Shown piece by piece: positions 29,562-37,026 of a DNA stretch of 64,000 nucleotides. The stretch is from Cellulomonas telluris (lineage in GTDB: Bacteria; Actinomycetota; Actinomycetes; Actinomycetales; Cellulomonadaceae). The stretch is from positions 558,001 through 622,000 of the forward strand of contig NZ_QXFN01000004.1 of the NCBI RefSeq assembly GCF_004886325.1, read 5' to 3'. The position numbers and the translations under genes are program-made. The notes under the pieces were generated by a model that ran no database searches, was not told the DNA's origin, and saw nothing but the letters and a program-made list of their open reading frames with translations. Within the stretch, counting starts at the first letter, position 1; every line of letters starts with the position of its first letter.

Positions 29562-30641
29562 ATGACCAGCACGTCGGTGCCGACGGACGTCCCTGCCGAG
29601 CCCGGGCCCGCACCCACGCGGCCGATGCCCCTGCCCGCCCCGCGCGGACCGGTCGGCGAGGCGCTCGTCCGGCTGCTGACGGGCGCCGACCGCGGCACGG
29701 CTGCGCTGCACGCGGCGGTCGACGCGGCCGTCGCGGCGCCCCCGGCGTCGTGGCTCGAGGACGACGACGTCCAGCACGCGCTGCTGTGCCTGTACGAGCT
29801 GCACTACCGGGGCCTGGCCGGGGTCGACGACGCCTGGGAGTGGGACGTCGACCTGCTGCGCGTGCGCACGACGCTCGAGGGGCTGGTGGAGGCCGAGCTG
29901 CGGACGCGCGTCCCCGTGCCCGACTGCGGCGACCGCACCCGCACCGGGGTCGCCGCGCGCCTCTTCCGCCTCACCGAGGAGGACGACTCCCCCAGCCTGT
30001 CCCGCTGGGTCGCGCGCCGCGCGACCGAGGACCAGGTGCGCGAGCTGCTCGTGCAGAAGTCGGTCTACCAGCTCAAGGAGGCGGACCCGCACACGTGGGC
30101 CGTGCCCCGGCTCGGGGGCCGCGCGAAGGCCGCGCTCGTGGAGATCCAGGCGGACGAGTACGGCGGCGGCGACCCGGAGCGCATGCACCACGCGCTGTTC
30201 GCGTCGTCCCTGCGGGGCCTGGGACTGGACGACACGTACGGCCGCTACGTCGACCACGTCCCCGCCGCCACGCTGGCGTCGTCGAACGTCATGTCCCTGT
30301 TCGGCCTGCAGCGGCGCCTGCGCGGCGCCACGGTCGGCCACCTCGCCGCGTTCGAGATGACGTCGTCCCTGCCGAACCGCCTGTACGGCAACGGCCTGCG
30401 CCGCCTCGGTCACGACGACGAGGCGACCACCTGGTACTTCGACGAGCACGTCGCGGCGGACGCGGTGCACGAGCAGATCGCGGCGCGCGACCTCGCGGGC
30501 AACCTCGCCGAGGAGGAGCCGGCGCTCGTCGACGACGTGCTGTGGGGTGCCGCGGTCTGCCTCGCCGTCGAGGGCTGGGCCGGGGCGCGCACGATCGCGC
30601 GGTGGGAGGCCGGCGAGTCCTCCCTGCGCCTGCCGCTGTGA
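29562..30641 (+). CDS. Iron-containing redox enzyme (heme-oxygenase-like diiron fold)
   Basis: 359 residues from ATG 29562. Recognised as the Haem_oxygenas_2 / HDO-type helical fold by the long helices and acidic-His clusters: KEADPHTW (Glu173, His177), VEIQADEYGGGDPERMHHALF (Glu194, Asp198/Glu199), HLAAFEM (Glu265), and WYFDEHVAADAVHEQ (Glu295/His296, Asp300, His303), which together could supply a diiron site. Characterised relatives (UndA, SznF type) oxygenate small substrates, but this one has no specific assignment. It overlaps a glycosyltransferase gene (GTGA), which overlaps a CDGSH iron-sulfur gene. Confidence 0.75.
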   Translation: MTSTSVPTDVPAEPGPAPTRPMPLPAPRGPVGEALVRLLTGADRGTAALHAAVDAAVAAPPASWLEDDDVQHALLCLYELHYRGLAGVDDAWEWDVDLLRVRTTLEGLVEAELRTRVPVPDCGDRTRTGVAARLFRLTEEDDSPSLSRWVARRATEDQVRELLVQKSVYQLKEADPHTWAVPRLGGRAKAALVEIQADEYGGGDPERMHHALFASSLRGLGLDDTYGRYVDHVPAATLASSNVMSLFGLQRRLRGATVGHLAAFEMTSSLPNRLYGNGLRRLGHDDEATTWYFDEHVAADAVHEQIAARDLAGNLAEEEPALVDDVLWGAAVCLAVEGWAGARTIARWEAGESSLRLPL

Positions 30642-31678
30642 GCGTGTCCCCGGGCCTCGACGAGCGGGCCCCGGACGCGGGCCCCGCGGCCGTCGAGGAC
30701 GCCGTCTACCTGCTCCCCCTGCGCTCCCCCGCGCCCGTGGCGGACGAGACCTGGCAGTACCTGACGCGCGTGGCCGCCGTGCTGCCGGTCGTCGTGGTGG
30801 ACGGCTCGCCGCCGGACGTGCAGGACGCGCACGCGCGCCGGCTGCCCACGGGCGTGCGCCAGGAGCGCGTCGGCACGCCGCCGCCGGGACGCAACGGCAA
30901 GGCGGTGTCGGTGCGGCACGGCCTGCGGGTCACGGACGCCGAGCGCGTCGTCGTCGCCGACGACGACGTGCGGTGGGACCCGGCCGACCTGCGCCGCGCG
31001 CTCCGCCTGCTCGACGACGCCGAGGTCGTCCGGCCGCAGAACGTCTTCGCGCCCGCGCCGTGGCACGCGCGGTGGGACACCGGCCGGGCGCTGCTCAACC
31101 GGGCGCTCGGTGGCGACTGGCCCGGCACGCTGCTCGTGCGCCGCTCGGCGCTGCCCCCGCACGGCTACGACGACGCGGTGCTGTTCGAGAACCTCGAGCT
31201 CGTGCGGACGGTGCGGGCCCGCGGCGGCCGCGAGCACGTCGCGCTCGACGTGCTGGTCGAGCGCCGTCCGCCGGACGTGCACCGGTTCCTCGACCAGCGC
31301 GTGCGCCAGGCGTACGACAGCCTCGCGCAGCCACCGCGGCTCGCGGCCGAGCTCGCCGTGCTGCCGCTGACGGCGGCGGCACTGGTGCGTCGCCGGCCCG
31401 GTCTCGTCGTCGCCGGGGCGACCGCGGTCGTCGCGCTCGCCGAGACGGGGCGCCGGCGCGCCGGTGGCACCGACCGCTTCCCCGCGACGGCGGCGCTGTG
31501 GGCGCCGCTGTGGTGCCTCGAGCGGGGGGTCTGCGCGTGGGCCGCGCTCGTGCTGCGCCTGCGCGGCGGCGTCCCGTACGCCGGCACCCGCCTGCGCGTC
31601 GCCGCGCACCGCGAACGCGACCTGCGCCCGGCCGGCCGCCCGGCCGGTCCCGCGCCCGACCCGAGGAGCACGCCATGA
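30638..31678 (+). CDS. Glycosyltransferase (GT2-like), coupled to the diiron protein
   Basis: 346 residues from GTG 30638, overlapping the previous stop. A nucleotide-sugar-binding GT-A core: VVVVDGSPPD, RNGKAVSVRHGL, VVVADDDVRWDPADL (DDD metal-binding motif), and a later RVRQAYDSLAQPPR. A hydrophobic stretch around residues 225-300 suggests one or more membrane helices. The acceptor may be a cell-envelope lipid or a product of the diiron enzyme; this is inference. The next gene overlaps it by 4 bp. Confidence 0.75.
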   Translation: MSVSPGLDERAPDAGPAAVEDAVYLLPLRSPAPVADETWQYLTRVAAVLPVVVVDGSPPDVQDAHARRLPTGVRQERVGTPPPGRNGKAVSVRHGLRVTDAERVVVADDDVRWDPADLRRALRLLDDAEVVRPQNVFAPAPWHARWDTGRALLNRALGGDWPGTLLVRRSALPPHGYDDAVLFENLELVRTVRARGGREHVALDVLVERRPPDVHRFLDQRVRQAYDSLAQPPRLAAELAVLPLTAAALVRRRPGLVVAGATAVVALAETGRRRAGGTDRFPATAALWAPLWCLERGVCAWAALVLRLRGGVPYAGTRLRVAAHRERDLRPAGRPAGPAPDPRSTP

Positions 31679-31944
31679 GCCAGGAGCCGCACCCGACCGA
31701 CGTGACGAACGACACGGGTGCGCCGGCGTACCGGGCGTCGCGCACCCCCGCACCACGGGCCTCGTTGACGTTCTGCCCCGACGGCCCCGTGCTCGTCCGC
31801 GGCGACGTGGACCTGCGCGACGAGGACGGCAGGCCCGTCGACAAGCCGCGGCCCACCGTCGCGCTGTGCCGGTGCGGCGGCTCCGCGATCAAGCCCTGGT
31901 GCGACGGCACGCACAAGGTCAACGGGTACCGGTCGCTGGACTGA
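31675..31944 (+). CDS. CDGSH iron-sulfur domain protein (mitoNEET-like)
   Basis: 89 residues from ATG 31675, overlapping the glycosyltransferase stop. The CDGSH motif is complete: CRCGGSAIKPWCDGTH with Cys65, Cys67, Cys76 and His80 as 3Cys:1His ligands of a [2Fe-2S] cluster. Small soluble redox or cluster-transfer protein; in this operon it is a natural electron donor or cluster source for the diiron enzyme two genes upstream (inference). Confidence 0.88.
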   Translation: MSQEPHPTDVTNDTGAPAYRASRTPAPRASLTFCPDGPVLVRGDVDLRDEDGRPVDKPRPTVALCRCGGSAIKPWCDGTHKVNGYRSLD

Positions 31945-31979
31945 CCTGCGCACTCGCCCGCGAACCGCCCGTCGCCCGT

Positions 31980-32008
31980 TTGCTTCGCCACGTCCGTTCG
32001 CCTAACTT
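31980..32008 (+). promoter_or_regulatory. Promoter of the first PAS-ANTAR gene
   Basis: TTGCTT (31980-31985), 17-nt spacer, TAACTT (32003-32008). Predicted transcription start near 32015-32016. Confidence 0.6.
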
Positions 32009-32015
32009 TCACCAC

Positions 32016-32046
32016 GGGTCAGGACACGGCCCGACGGTTCCTGACC
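32016..32046 (+). promoter_or_regulatory. Leader element with hairpin, shared with the second PAS-ANTAR gene
   Basis: GGGTCAGGACACGGCCC (32016-32032) starts at the predicted +1. GGTCAGGA (32017-32024) pairs with TCCTGACC (32039-32046) around a 14-nt loop. The same 17-mer, with two changes, lies at 48861-48877 in the corresponding position. Confidence 0.5.
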
Positions 32047-32064
32047 GACGTGAGGCCCCATCCC

Positions 32065-32712
32065 GTGTCCACCACCCTCCGCGACGACCGCCCGGTCGGT
32101 CGCGACGTCCCCGCCGCCGTGACGGCGCGGCTCCGCCACGTCCCCGCGGACGGCACCTGGTGGTGGTCGGACGAGTGCTTCGCCCTGCACGGCTTCGAGG
32201 TCGGCGAGGTCGTCCCCACCACCGAGCTCGTGCTGGCCCACGTGGACGCCGGTGACCGGGACCGGTGGTGGGCCGAGCTGACGGCCGCCACCACGGCGCC
32301 GGCGCACTCCCGGTTCCGGATGCGCGACGCGCTGGGCCAGGAGCGCCACGTCGTCGCCGTCTACCGCCGCACGCCCGAGGACGCCGTCGAGGTGGACCTG
32401 GTGGACGTGACGCGGCTGGTCGCCGCCGAGGGCAGCCGGCTCGCCACCGCGCAGATCGCCGCGTCCGCGGCCTCCCGCGCGACGATCGAGCAGGCCAAGG
32501 GCATCCTCGCCGCCGCCTACGGCCTCACGCCGGAGCTCGGTTTCGCGCTGCTGCGGGAGGCGTCGATGCGCAGCAACGTGAACCTGCGGACGATCGCCGA
32601 GGGCGTCGTCGAGCACGTGGTCGCGGACGGGACCCGCAACGAGACGCTCGCCGCCCAGCTCGCGCCGTTCCTGCTCGGGGTCGGCCCGGAGGACGTGCTC
32701 GGCCGGGACTGA
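32065..32712 (+). CDS. PAS-ANTAR RNA-binding regulator (paralogue 1)
   Basis: 215 residues from GTG 32065, 9 nt after GAGG; GTG 32050 is an alternative. PAS-like sensor (about 25-125; TWWWSDECFALHGFEVGEVV, a PAS_3-type opening) and a C-terminal ANTAR domain (about 140-200; ATIEQAKGILAAAYGLTPELGFALLREASM). ANTAR proteins bind paired hairpins in nascent RNA to prevent termination; the conserved Ala/Lys positions (QAKGIL) are present. Paralogue of the gene at 48.9 kb. Convergent with a GAF-ANTAR gene across a terminator. Confidence 0.85.
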   Translation: MSTTLRDDRPVGRDVPAAVTARLRHVPADGTWWWSDECFALHGFEVGEVVPTTELVLAHVDAGDRDRWWAELTAATTAPAHSRFRMRDALGQERHVVAVYRRTPEDAVEVDLVDVTRLVAAEGSRLATAQIAASAASRATIEQAKGILAAAYGLTPELGFALLREASMRSNVNLRTIAEGVVEHVVADGTRNETLAAQLAPFLLGVGPEDVLGRD

Positions 32713-32730
32713 GCGGCGGACGACGCACGA

Positions 32731-32764
32731 CGGGGGCGGCGGGTGGGTGCACCCGCCGCCCCCG
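32731..32764. terminator. Bidirectional terminator between two ANTAR genes
   Basis: 15-bp perfect stem (32731-32745 with 32750-32764) and a GGTG loop, between convergent coding regions. Confidence 0.78.
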
Positions 32765-32795
32765 CGCGGCGCCTCCGCAGCCGTCGAGGAGCCGC

Positions 32796-33530
32796 TCAGC
32801 CGTTGCGGGGCTCGAACGTCGACTCGGGCGGCTCCGCGCCGCCGACGCGCCGGACCATCTCGTGCGCGAGGTCGCGCAGCTTCACGTTGCGACCCTGCGA
32901 CGCCCGTCGCAGGAGCGCCAGCGCCTCCTCCGCCGAGCAGCGGTTCTGCGCCATGACCATCCCGATGGCCTGGTCGATGACGGCCCGCGACTCCAGCGCC
33001 GTCCGCAGGTCGGCGGTCGTGGTGGCCAGCTCGAGCAGCCGCAGCGAGTAGCGCAGGACGTGCCGCAGCTCGCCGGCGAGCGCCTGGGCGCGGGCGACCG
33101 AGGCGTCGTCGAGGACCCCGGGAGCGTCGGAGTACGCGTTAAGCGACACCTCCAGGTCGGGGTTGACCCTCACCGGGAACGCGGCCGCCGCCACGAAGCC
33201 CGCCTCGACGGCCGCGTCACGCCACGCAGGCCACCGCGGGTCGGCGGCGACGTCGTGCACGAGGACGGTCTCGCCGAGGTCGAGCGCGCTCAGGCAGGGG
33301 CCCGCGCCGCTGGCGTACTCGACCTCGTCGCAGTGCCGGGCGCGCTCCCCGGTCCACGCGACGGCCGTCGCGCGGCCGTCGCGGCGCAGCGTGACGGTCG
33401 TCTCCCCCGCCTCACCGGCGACGATCCCCGCGCAGGCGTGCGCGACCGCCTCGAGGACCTGCTGCACGTCGGTCGCCTCGACCAGGGTGGTGTGCAGGCG
33501 CTCGATCGCCTCGCCGACCGGCTCGTCCAC
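32796..33530 (-). CDS. GAF-ANTAR regulator at the end of the sugar ABC operon
   Basis: 244 residues from GTG 33530. N-terminal GAF domain (about 15-150; ATDVQQVLEAVAHACAGIV, ASGAGPCLSALDLGETVLV) and C-terminal ANTAR domain (about 165-235; AVIDQAIGMVMAQNRCSAEEALALLRRAS). It lies only 35 bp after the stop of the solute-binding protein gene and in the same direction, so it is probably co-transcribed with the sugar transporter. A short hairpin (TCCTC/GAGGA) sits in that gap. Whether it reads the transporter mRNA or another target is not known. Confidence 0.82.
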   Translation of the reverse strand: MDEPVGEAIERLHTTLVEATDVQQVLEAVAHACAGIVAGEAGETTVTLRRDGRATAVAWTGERARHCDEVEYASGAGPCLSALDLGETVLVHDVAADPRWPAWRDAAVEAGFVAAAAFPVRVNPDLEVSLNAYSDAPGVLDDASVARAQALAGELRHVLRYSLRLLELATTTADLRTALESRAVIDQAIGMVMAQNRCSAEEALALLRRASQGRNVKLRDLAHEMVRRVGGAEPPESTFEPRNG

Positions 33531-33565
33531 GGTGCCGTCCTCTCCTCGCGGGAGGACCTCGTCGG

Positions 33566-34963
33566 TCAGCCCTCCGCCGTCACGTTCTCGTACGCGCGCT
33601 CGGCCGCGTGCTGCGCGTCGGCGAGGGCCTCCTCGACCGTCGCGTCGCCGAGCAGCGCCTCGGTGACCGCGTTGTTGAGCGCGTTGGTGATCTCCTGACC
33701 GGCAGGGGACGCGCCGTACGTCCGACCGTAGTCCAGGACGTCGTAGTAGGTGGCGATGACCTGGTCGAAGCCGGGGTCACCGGTCTCCACCACCCAGCGC
33801 TCCCGGACCAGCTGGTCCGCCTCGGGCGAGCCGGTGAACAGGCCGGTGTTGATGCCGCCGTCCTCCTCCCGGGTCGCGGCACGCGCCTCCCCCGCGGCCT
33901 CCCAGGCGTCGAGCTCCGTGAGCGCGAGCATCCACGCGCACGCGGCGTCCGGGTTCGCCGCCCCCGCCGGCACGACGAACGCCGACCCGCCGGCGACGGC
34001 GAAGGGCTCGCCGTCGGCGCCGCGGAACGGCACGGCGCGCAGCTGGACCTGGCCGATGTAGGGCGAGAGCACGTTCGGGTACCACTGCGCGTTCACCTGC
34101 GCGGCCACCTGGTCCGTCACGTACTGGTTCGCGTCGCCGAAGGTGTCGAACGCGTCGCTGAACGACTTCACCTGGGCGTACCCGCCCTGCGCGTCGGTGA
34201 TCTGCTTGAGCAGCTCCACGCCCGCGACGTTCGACGGGTCGTCGAGCGTCGGCCGCCCCTCCTCGTCGGTGAGCTGCCCGCCCATGCCGAGCACCCACAG
34301 CCCCGCCTGGCCGGTGGCGACCGGGTCGAAGCCGAGCCGGGTGGGCGTCCCGCCCTCCGCGGTGTACGTGGCCGCGACCGCCTCGAGCAGCTGGTCCGGC
34401 TTCGAGGTGTCGAACTGCTCGTCCGTCAGGCCCGCCGCCTCGGTCACGCGGGTGTTCAGGATGATCGCCGGCGGCTGGTAGAACTGCGGCACCGCCCACA
34501 GCTGGTCGTCCCACTCCACGTCGTCGACGACGAAGTCGTAGAACCGCTCGTCGGCCTCGACCCCGTGCGCCTCGTAGCAGGCGTCCAGCGGCTGGATCAG
34601 ACCCTGGGCGGCGTACGTGGGCACGAACCGGCGGTCCATCTGCACGACGTCGGGCACCTGCCCGCCCGCGACGCGGGTCGTGAACTTCTGCGCGTCGAAC
34701 GAGGTCTGGTCCATGGTGATGTCGACGTCCGCCAGCTGCTCGGCGGCGTACTCCATGCGGGCCTCGCCCACGTCGTCCGCGTTGTCGAACGCCCAGGCCG
34801 AGAGCTCGCCCGTCGGCGCCGTCGTGAAGTCCGTCGGCTCGCCGCCGCCGGCACCTCCCCCGCCGCCGCCCCCGGGGCCGCAGGCCGCCAGGGTCGCGGC
34901 GGCCGTGACGAGTGCCAGCCCGGTCAGCAGAGGCGTGCGTCGTGCAGTGTTCATGGGGGTCAT
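33566..34963 (-). CDS. Sugar ABC transporter substrate-binding lipoprotein (family 1)
   Basis: 465 residues. A lipoprotein signal peptide with lipobox LAAC, then a Gly-rich spacer. Type-I solute-binding fold typical of carbohydrate systems: GQVPDVVQMDRRFVPTYAAQGLIQPLD, PQFYQPPAIILNTRVTEAAGL, and a DTFGDANQYVTDQVAAQ helix. ATG 34963 overlaps the stop of the permease gene as ATGA; ATG 34954, after AAGGGA, is an alternative giving 462 residues. Ligand not readable from sequence, but carbohydrate is likely given the MalF/MalG-type permeases. Confidence 0.88.
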   Translation of the reverse strand: MTPMNTARRTPLLTGLALVTAAATLAACGPGGGGGGGAGGGEPTDFTTAPTGELSAWAFDNADDVGEARMEYAAEQLADVDITMDQTSFDAQKFTTRVAGGQVPDVVQMDRRFVPTYAAQGLIQPLDACYEAHGVEADERFYDFVVDDVEWDDQLWAVPQFYQPPAIILNTRVTEAAGLTDEQFDTSKPDQLLEAVAATYTAEGGTPTRLGFDPVATGQAGLWVLGMGGQLTDEEGRPTLDDPSNVAGVELLKQITDAQGGYAQVKSFSDAFDTFGDANQYVTDQVAAQVNAQWYPNVLSPYIGQVQLRAVPFRGADGEPFAVAGGSAFVVPAGAANPDAACAWMLALTELDAWEAAGEARAATREEDGGINTGLFTGSPEADQLVRERWVVETGDPGFDQVIATYYDVLDYGRTYGASPAGQEITNALNNAVTEALLGDATVEEALADAQHAAERAYENVTAEG

Positions 34964-35904
34964 CCCTTGCGTCCGGTCGTCGCGATGCCGTCGACGAAGT
35001 AGCGCTGCCCGAAGGCGAACAGCGCGAGCATGGGCAGCGTCACCAGCAGGGACGCCACCATCACGTACTGGTAGTCGCCCTGGCCGCCGGCGGTCGGGCT
35101 GTACCGGGTCATCGCGTACGCGATCCCGAGCGGGGCCGTGAACTGCTCGACGCTGCCCGCGTTGAGGTAGATCAGCGCCGACTGCAGGTTGTTCCACGAG
35201 GCCTGGAACTCGAACAGCAGCACGATGACGAACGAGGGCACGGCCAGCGGCATGGCGATCCGCCAGAACTGCTTCCAGTATCCGGCGCCGTCGATCAGCG
35301 CCGCCTCGAAGATCTCCCGCGGCAGGCCGAGGAAGAACTGCCGCTGCAGGAAGATGTAGAACGCCGAGCCGAAGAGGTTGGCCCCCCACAGCGGCACCCA
35401 CGTGCCGAGCAGGCCCGTCTCCTTCCAGATGAGGTAGGTCGGGATCATCGTCACCGCGCCGGGGAGCATCATCGTGCCCAGCACGAGACCGAACAGCAGG
35501 CTGCGCCCCGGGAAGCGGAACCAGGCGAACCCGAAGGCGACGAGCGAGCTCGACACCGCGACCGCGACCGCGGCCAGCACGGCGATCGACACGCTGTTCG
35601 TCAGCCAGCTCAGCAGCGGCAGCTCCTGCCACACGGTGACCCAGTTGTCCCACCGCACGGGCGAGGGGATCAGGGAGTTGTCGAAGACCTGGCCGCGCGT
35701 CTTCAGGCTCGCGGCGACGAGCCACAGCAGCGGGTACAGGAACAGCGCCGTGACGGCGAGCAGCACGACCCAGCGCACCACGCGGCCGACGCCGCTGAAC
35801 CGGCTGCGCCGCCAGACGGGCGTGGCCTCGTCGACGCCGCGGGCGCGGGTCGGGGTCGCGGGCACCTGCCGGGGCGCGCCGAGGGGGGTGGTCGTGGCAG
35901 CCAT
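34960..35904 (-). CDS. Sugar ABC transporter permease (MalG-type)
   Basis: 314 residues, six TM helices (TM1 near VVLLAVTALFLYPLLWLV). The EAA loop is clear: EIFEAALIDGAGYWKQFWRI with the AALIDGAG core that docks the ATPase. ATG 35904 overlaps the upstream stop by one base (TGATG). Second permease of a three-component transporter without its own ATPase, so a shared MsiK-type ATPase elsewhere is expected. Confidence 0.9.
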   Translation of the reverse strand: MAATTTPLGAPRQVPATPTRARGVDEATPVWRRSRFSGVGRVVRWVVLLAVTALFLYPLLWLVAASLKTRGQVFDNSLIPSPVRWDNWVTVWQELPLLSWLTNSVSIAVLAAVAVAVSSSLVAFGFAWFRFPGRSLLFGLVLGTMMLPGAVTMIPTYLIWKETGLLGTWVPLWGANLFGSAFYIFLQRQFFLGLPREIFEAALIDGAGYWKQFWRIAMPLAVPSFVIVLLFEFQASWNNLQSALIYLNAGSVEQFTAPLGIAYAMTRYSPTAGGQGDYQYVMVASLLVTLPMLALFAFGQRYFVDGIATTGRKG

Positions 35905-36872
35905 CAGCGATCCGCCTCGTAGTAGACGAAGCGGTTCCCGAACCGCACCTGGACGACCGTGACCAGCATGACGATCACGAAGAGCAGCCACGCCATCGCG
36001 GCGGCGAAGCCGAAGTTGAACTGACGGAACGCCTGCTGGAACAGGTAGATCGCGTAGAACAGCGACGCGTCCGGTGCGCTGGAGCCCTGGTCGCGCCAGA
36101 ACAGCAGGTACGCGGAGTCGAAGATCTGGAACGCGGCGATCGTCAGCACGATCGTGTTGAAGAAGATGGCTCCGGAGATCATCGGCACCGTGATGTGCCG
36201 GAACAGCCGCCACGGCCCGGCGCCGTCGAGCGTCGCGACCTCGTACAGCTCGCGCGGGACCGACTTGAGGGCGGCCAGGAAGATCACCATCGTGCCGCTC
36301 ACCGCCCACAGCGACATGAGCACGATCGACGGCTTGATCCAGTCCGGGTCGACCAGCCACTGCGGTGCGGGCAGGCCGAGGCTGCGCAGGAACCGGTTGA
36401 TCGCGCCGTTCGAGCCGTTGAGCAGCAGGAAGAAGATCGCCGCCGTGGCGACGGCCGGCGTCATCTTCGGCAGGTAGAAGACCGTGCGGAAGAAGCCGGC
36501 GCCCTTGCCGACGCGGTCCAGCAGCACGGCGAGGAACAGCGCGAACGCGATCTCCAGCGGCACGGCGAGCACCGCGTAGAACAGCGTGTTGCCGAGCGCG
36601 GTCGCCACCCGGGGGTCGTCGAGCAGCTCGCGGTAGTTGTCGAGGCCCACCGGCGTCGTGGCGCCCGTGGCGAGGTTGTACCGCGTGAAGGAGATGTACA
36701 GGCTCCAGAGCATCGCCCCGGCGGTGAAGACGAGGAACCCGACGACCCAGGGCGAGATGAACAGGTACCCCGCGATCGCCTCGCGGTCGAGCCGGCGTCG
36801 TCGTCGCGGCGGTGCTGCCGTCCCCGTCGTGGTCGCAGGGCCGCCCGCCACTGCGGGCGCAACGTGCGTCAT
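35904..36872 (-). CDS. Sugar ABC transporter permease (MalF/UgpA-type)
   Basis: 322 residues from ATG 36872 after GGGAG. Six TM helices; EAA loop ELYEVATLDGAGPWRLFRHI. The opening LDREAIAGYLFISPWVVGFLVFTAGAMLWSLYISFTRYN is characteristic of the sugar permease family. First gene of the operon permease-permease-binding protein-GAF-ANTAR. Upstream 36873-37026 separates it from the P450 gene; a TATCGT hexamer near 36969 may be a -10, but no -35 is visible. Confidence 0.9.
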   Translation of the reverse strand: MTHVAPAVAGGPATTTGTAAPPRRRRRLDREAIAGYLFISPWVVGFLVFTAGAMLWSLYISFTRYNLATGATTPVGLDNYRELLDDPRVATALGNTLFYAVLAVPLEIAFALFLAVLLDRVGKGAGFFRTVFYLPKMTPAVATAAIFFLLLNGSNGAINRFLRSLGLPAPQWLVDPDWIKPSIVLMSLWAVSGTMVIFLAALKSVPRELYEVATLDGAGPWRLFRHITVPMISGAIFFNTIVLTIAAFQIFDSAYLLFWRDQGSSAPDASLFYAIYLFQQAFRQFNFGFAAAMAWLLFVIVMLVTVVQVRFGNRFVYYEADR

Positions 36873-37026
36873 CGCCGGCTCCCGTCGTCCGGTCCGCACC
36901 GGCGAACCGGGTCGGAGCTCCCCCCTCGTGACGTCCACCTGCTGGAACGTCGAGGACGGTTCGGACGATAGAACTGCTTCTCCTGCTCCGCGACTTCTCG
37001 GCACGCCGCGCGGCGTGGGTTGCGTC

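Noticed and set aside
33531-33565. Possible ANTAR-type dual-hexaloop RNA target between the binding-protein and GAF-ANTAR genes
   Set aside because: Only one clear short stem, loop of four, no A/G hexaloop signature.
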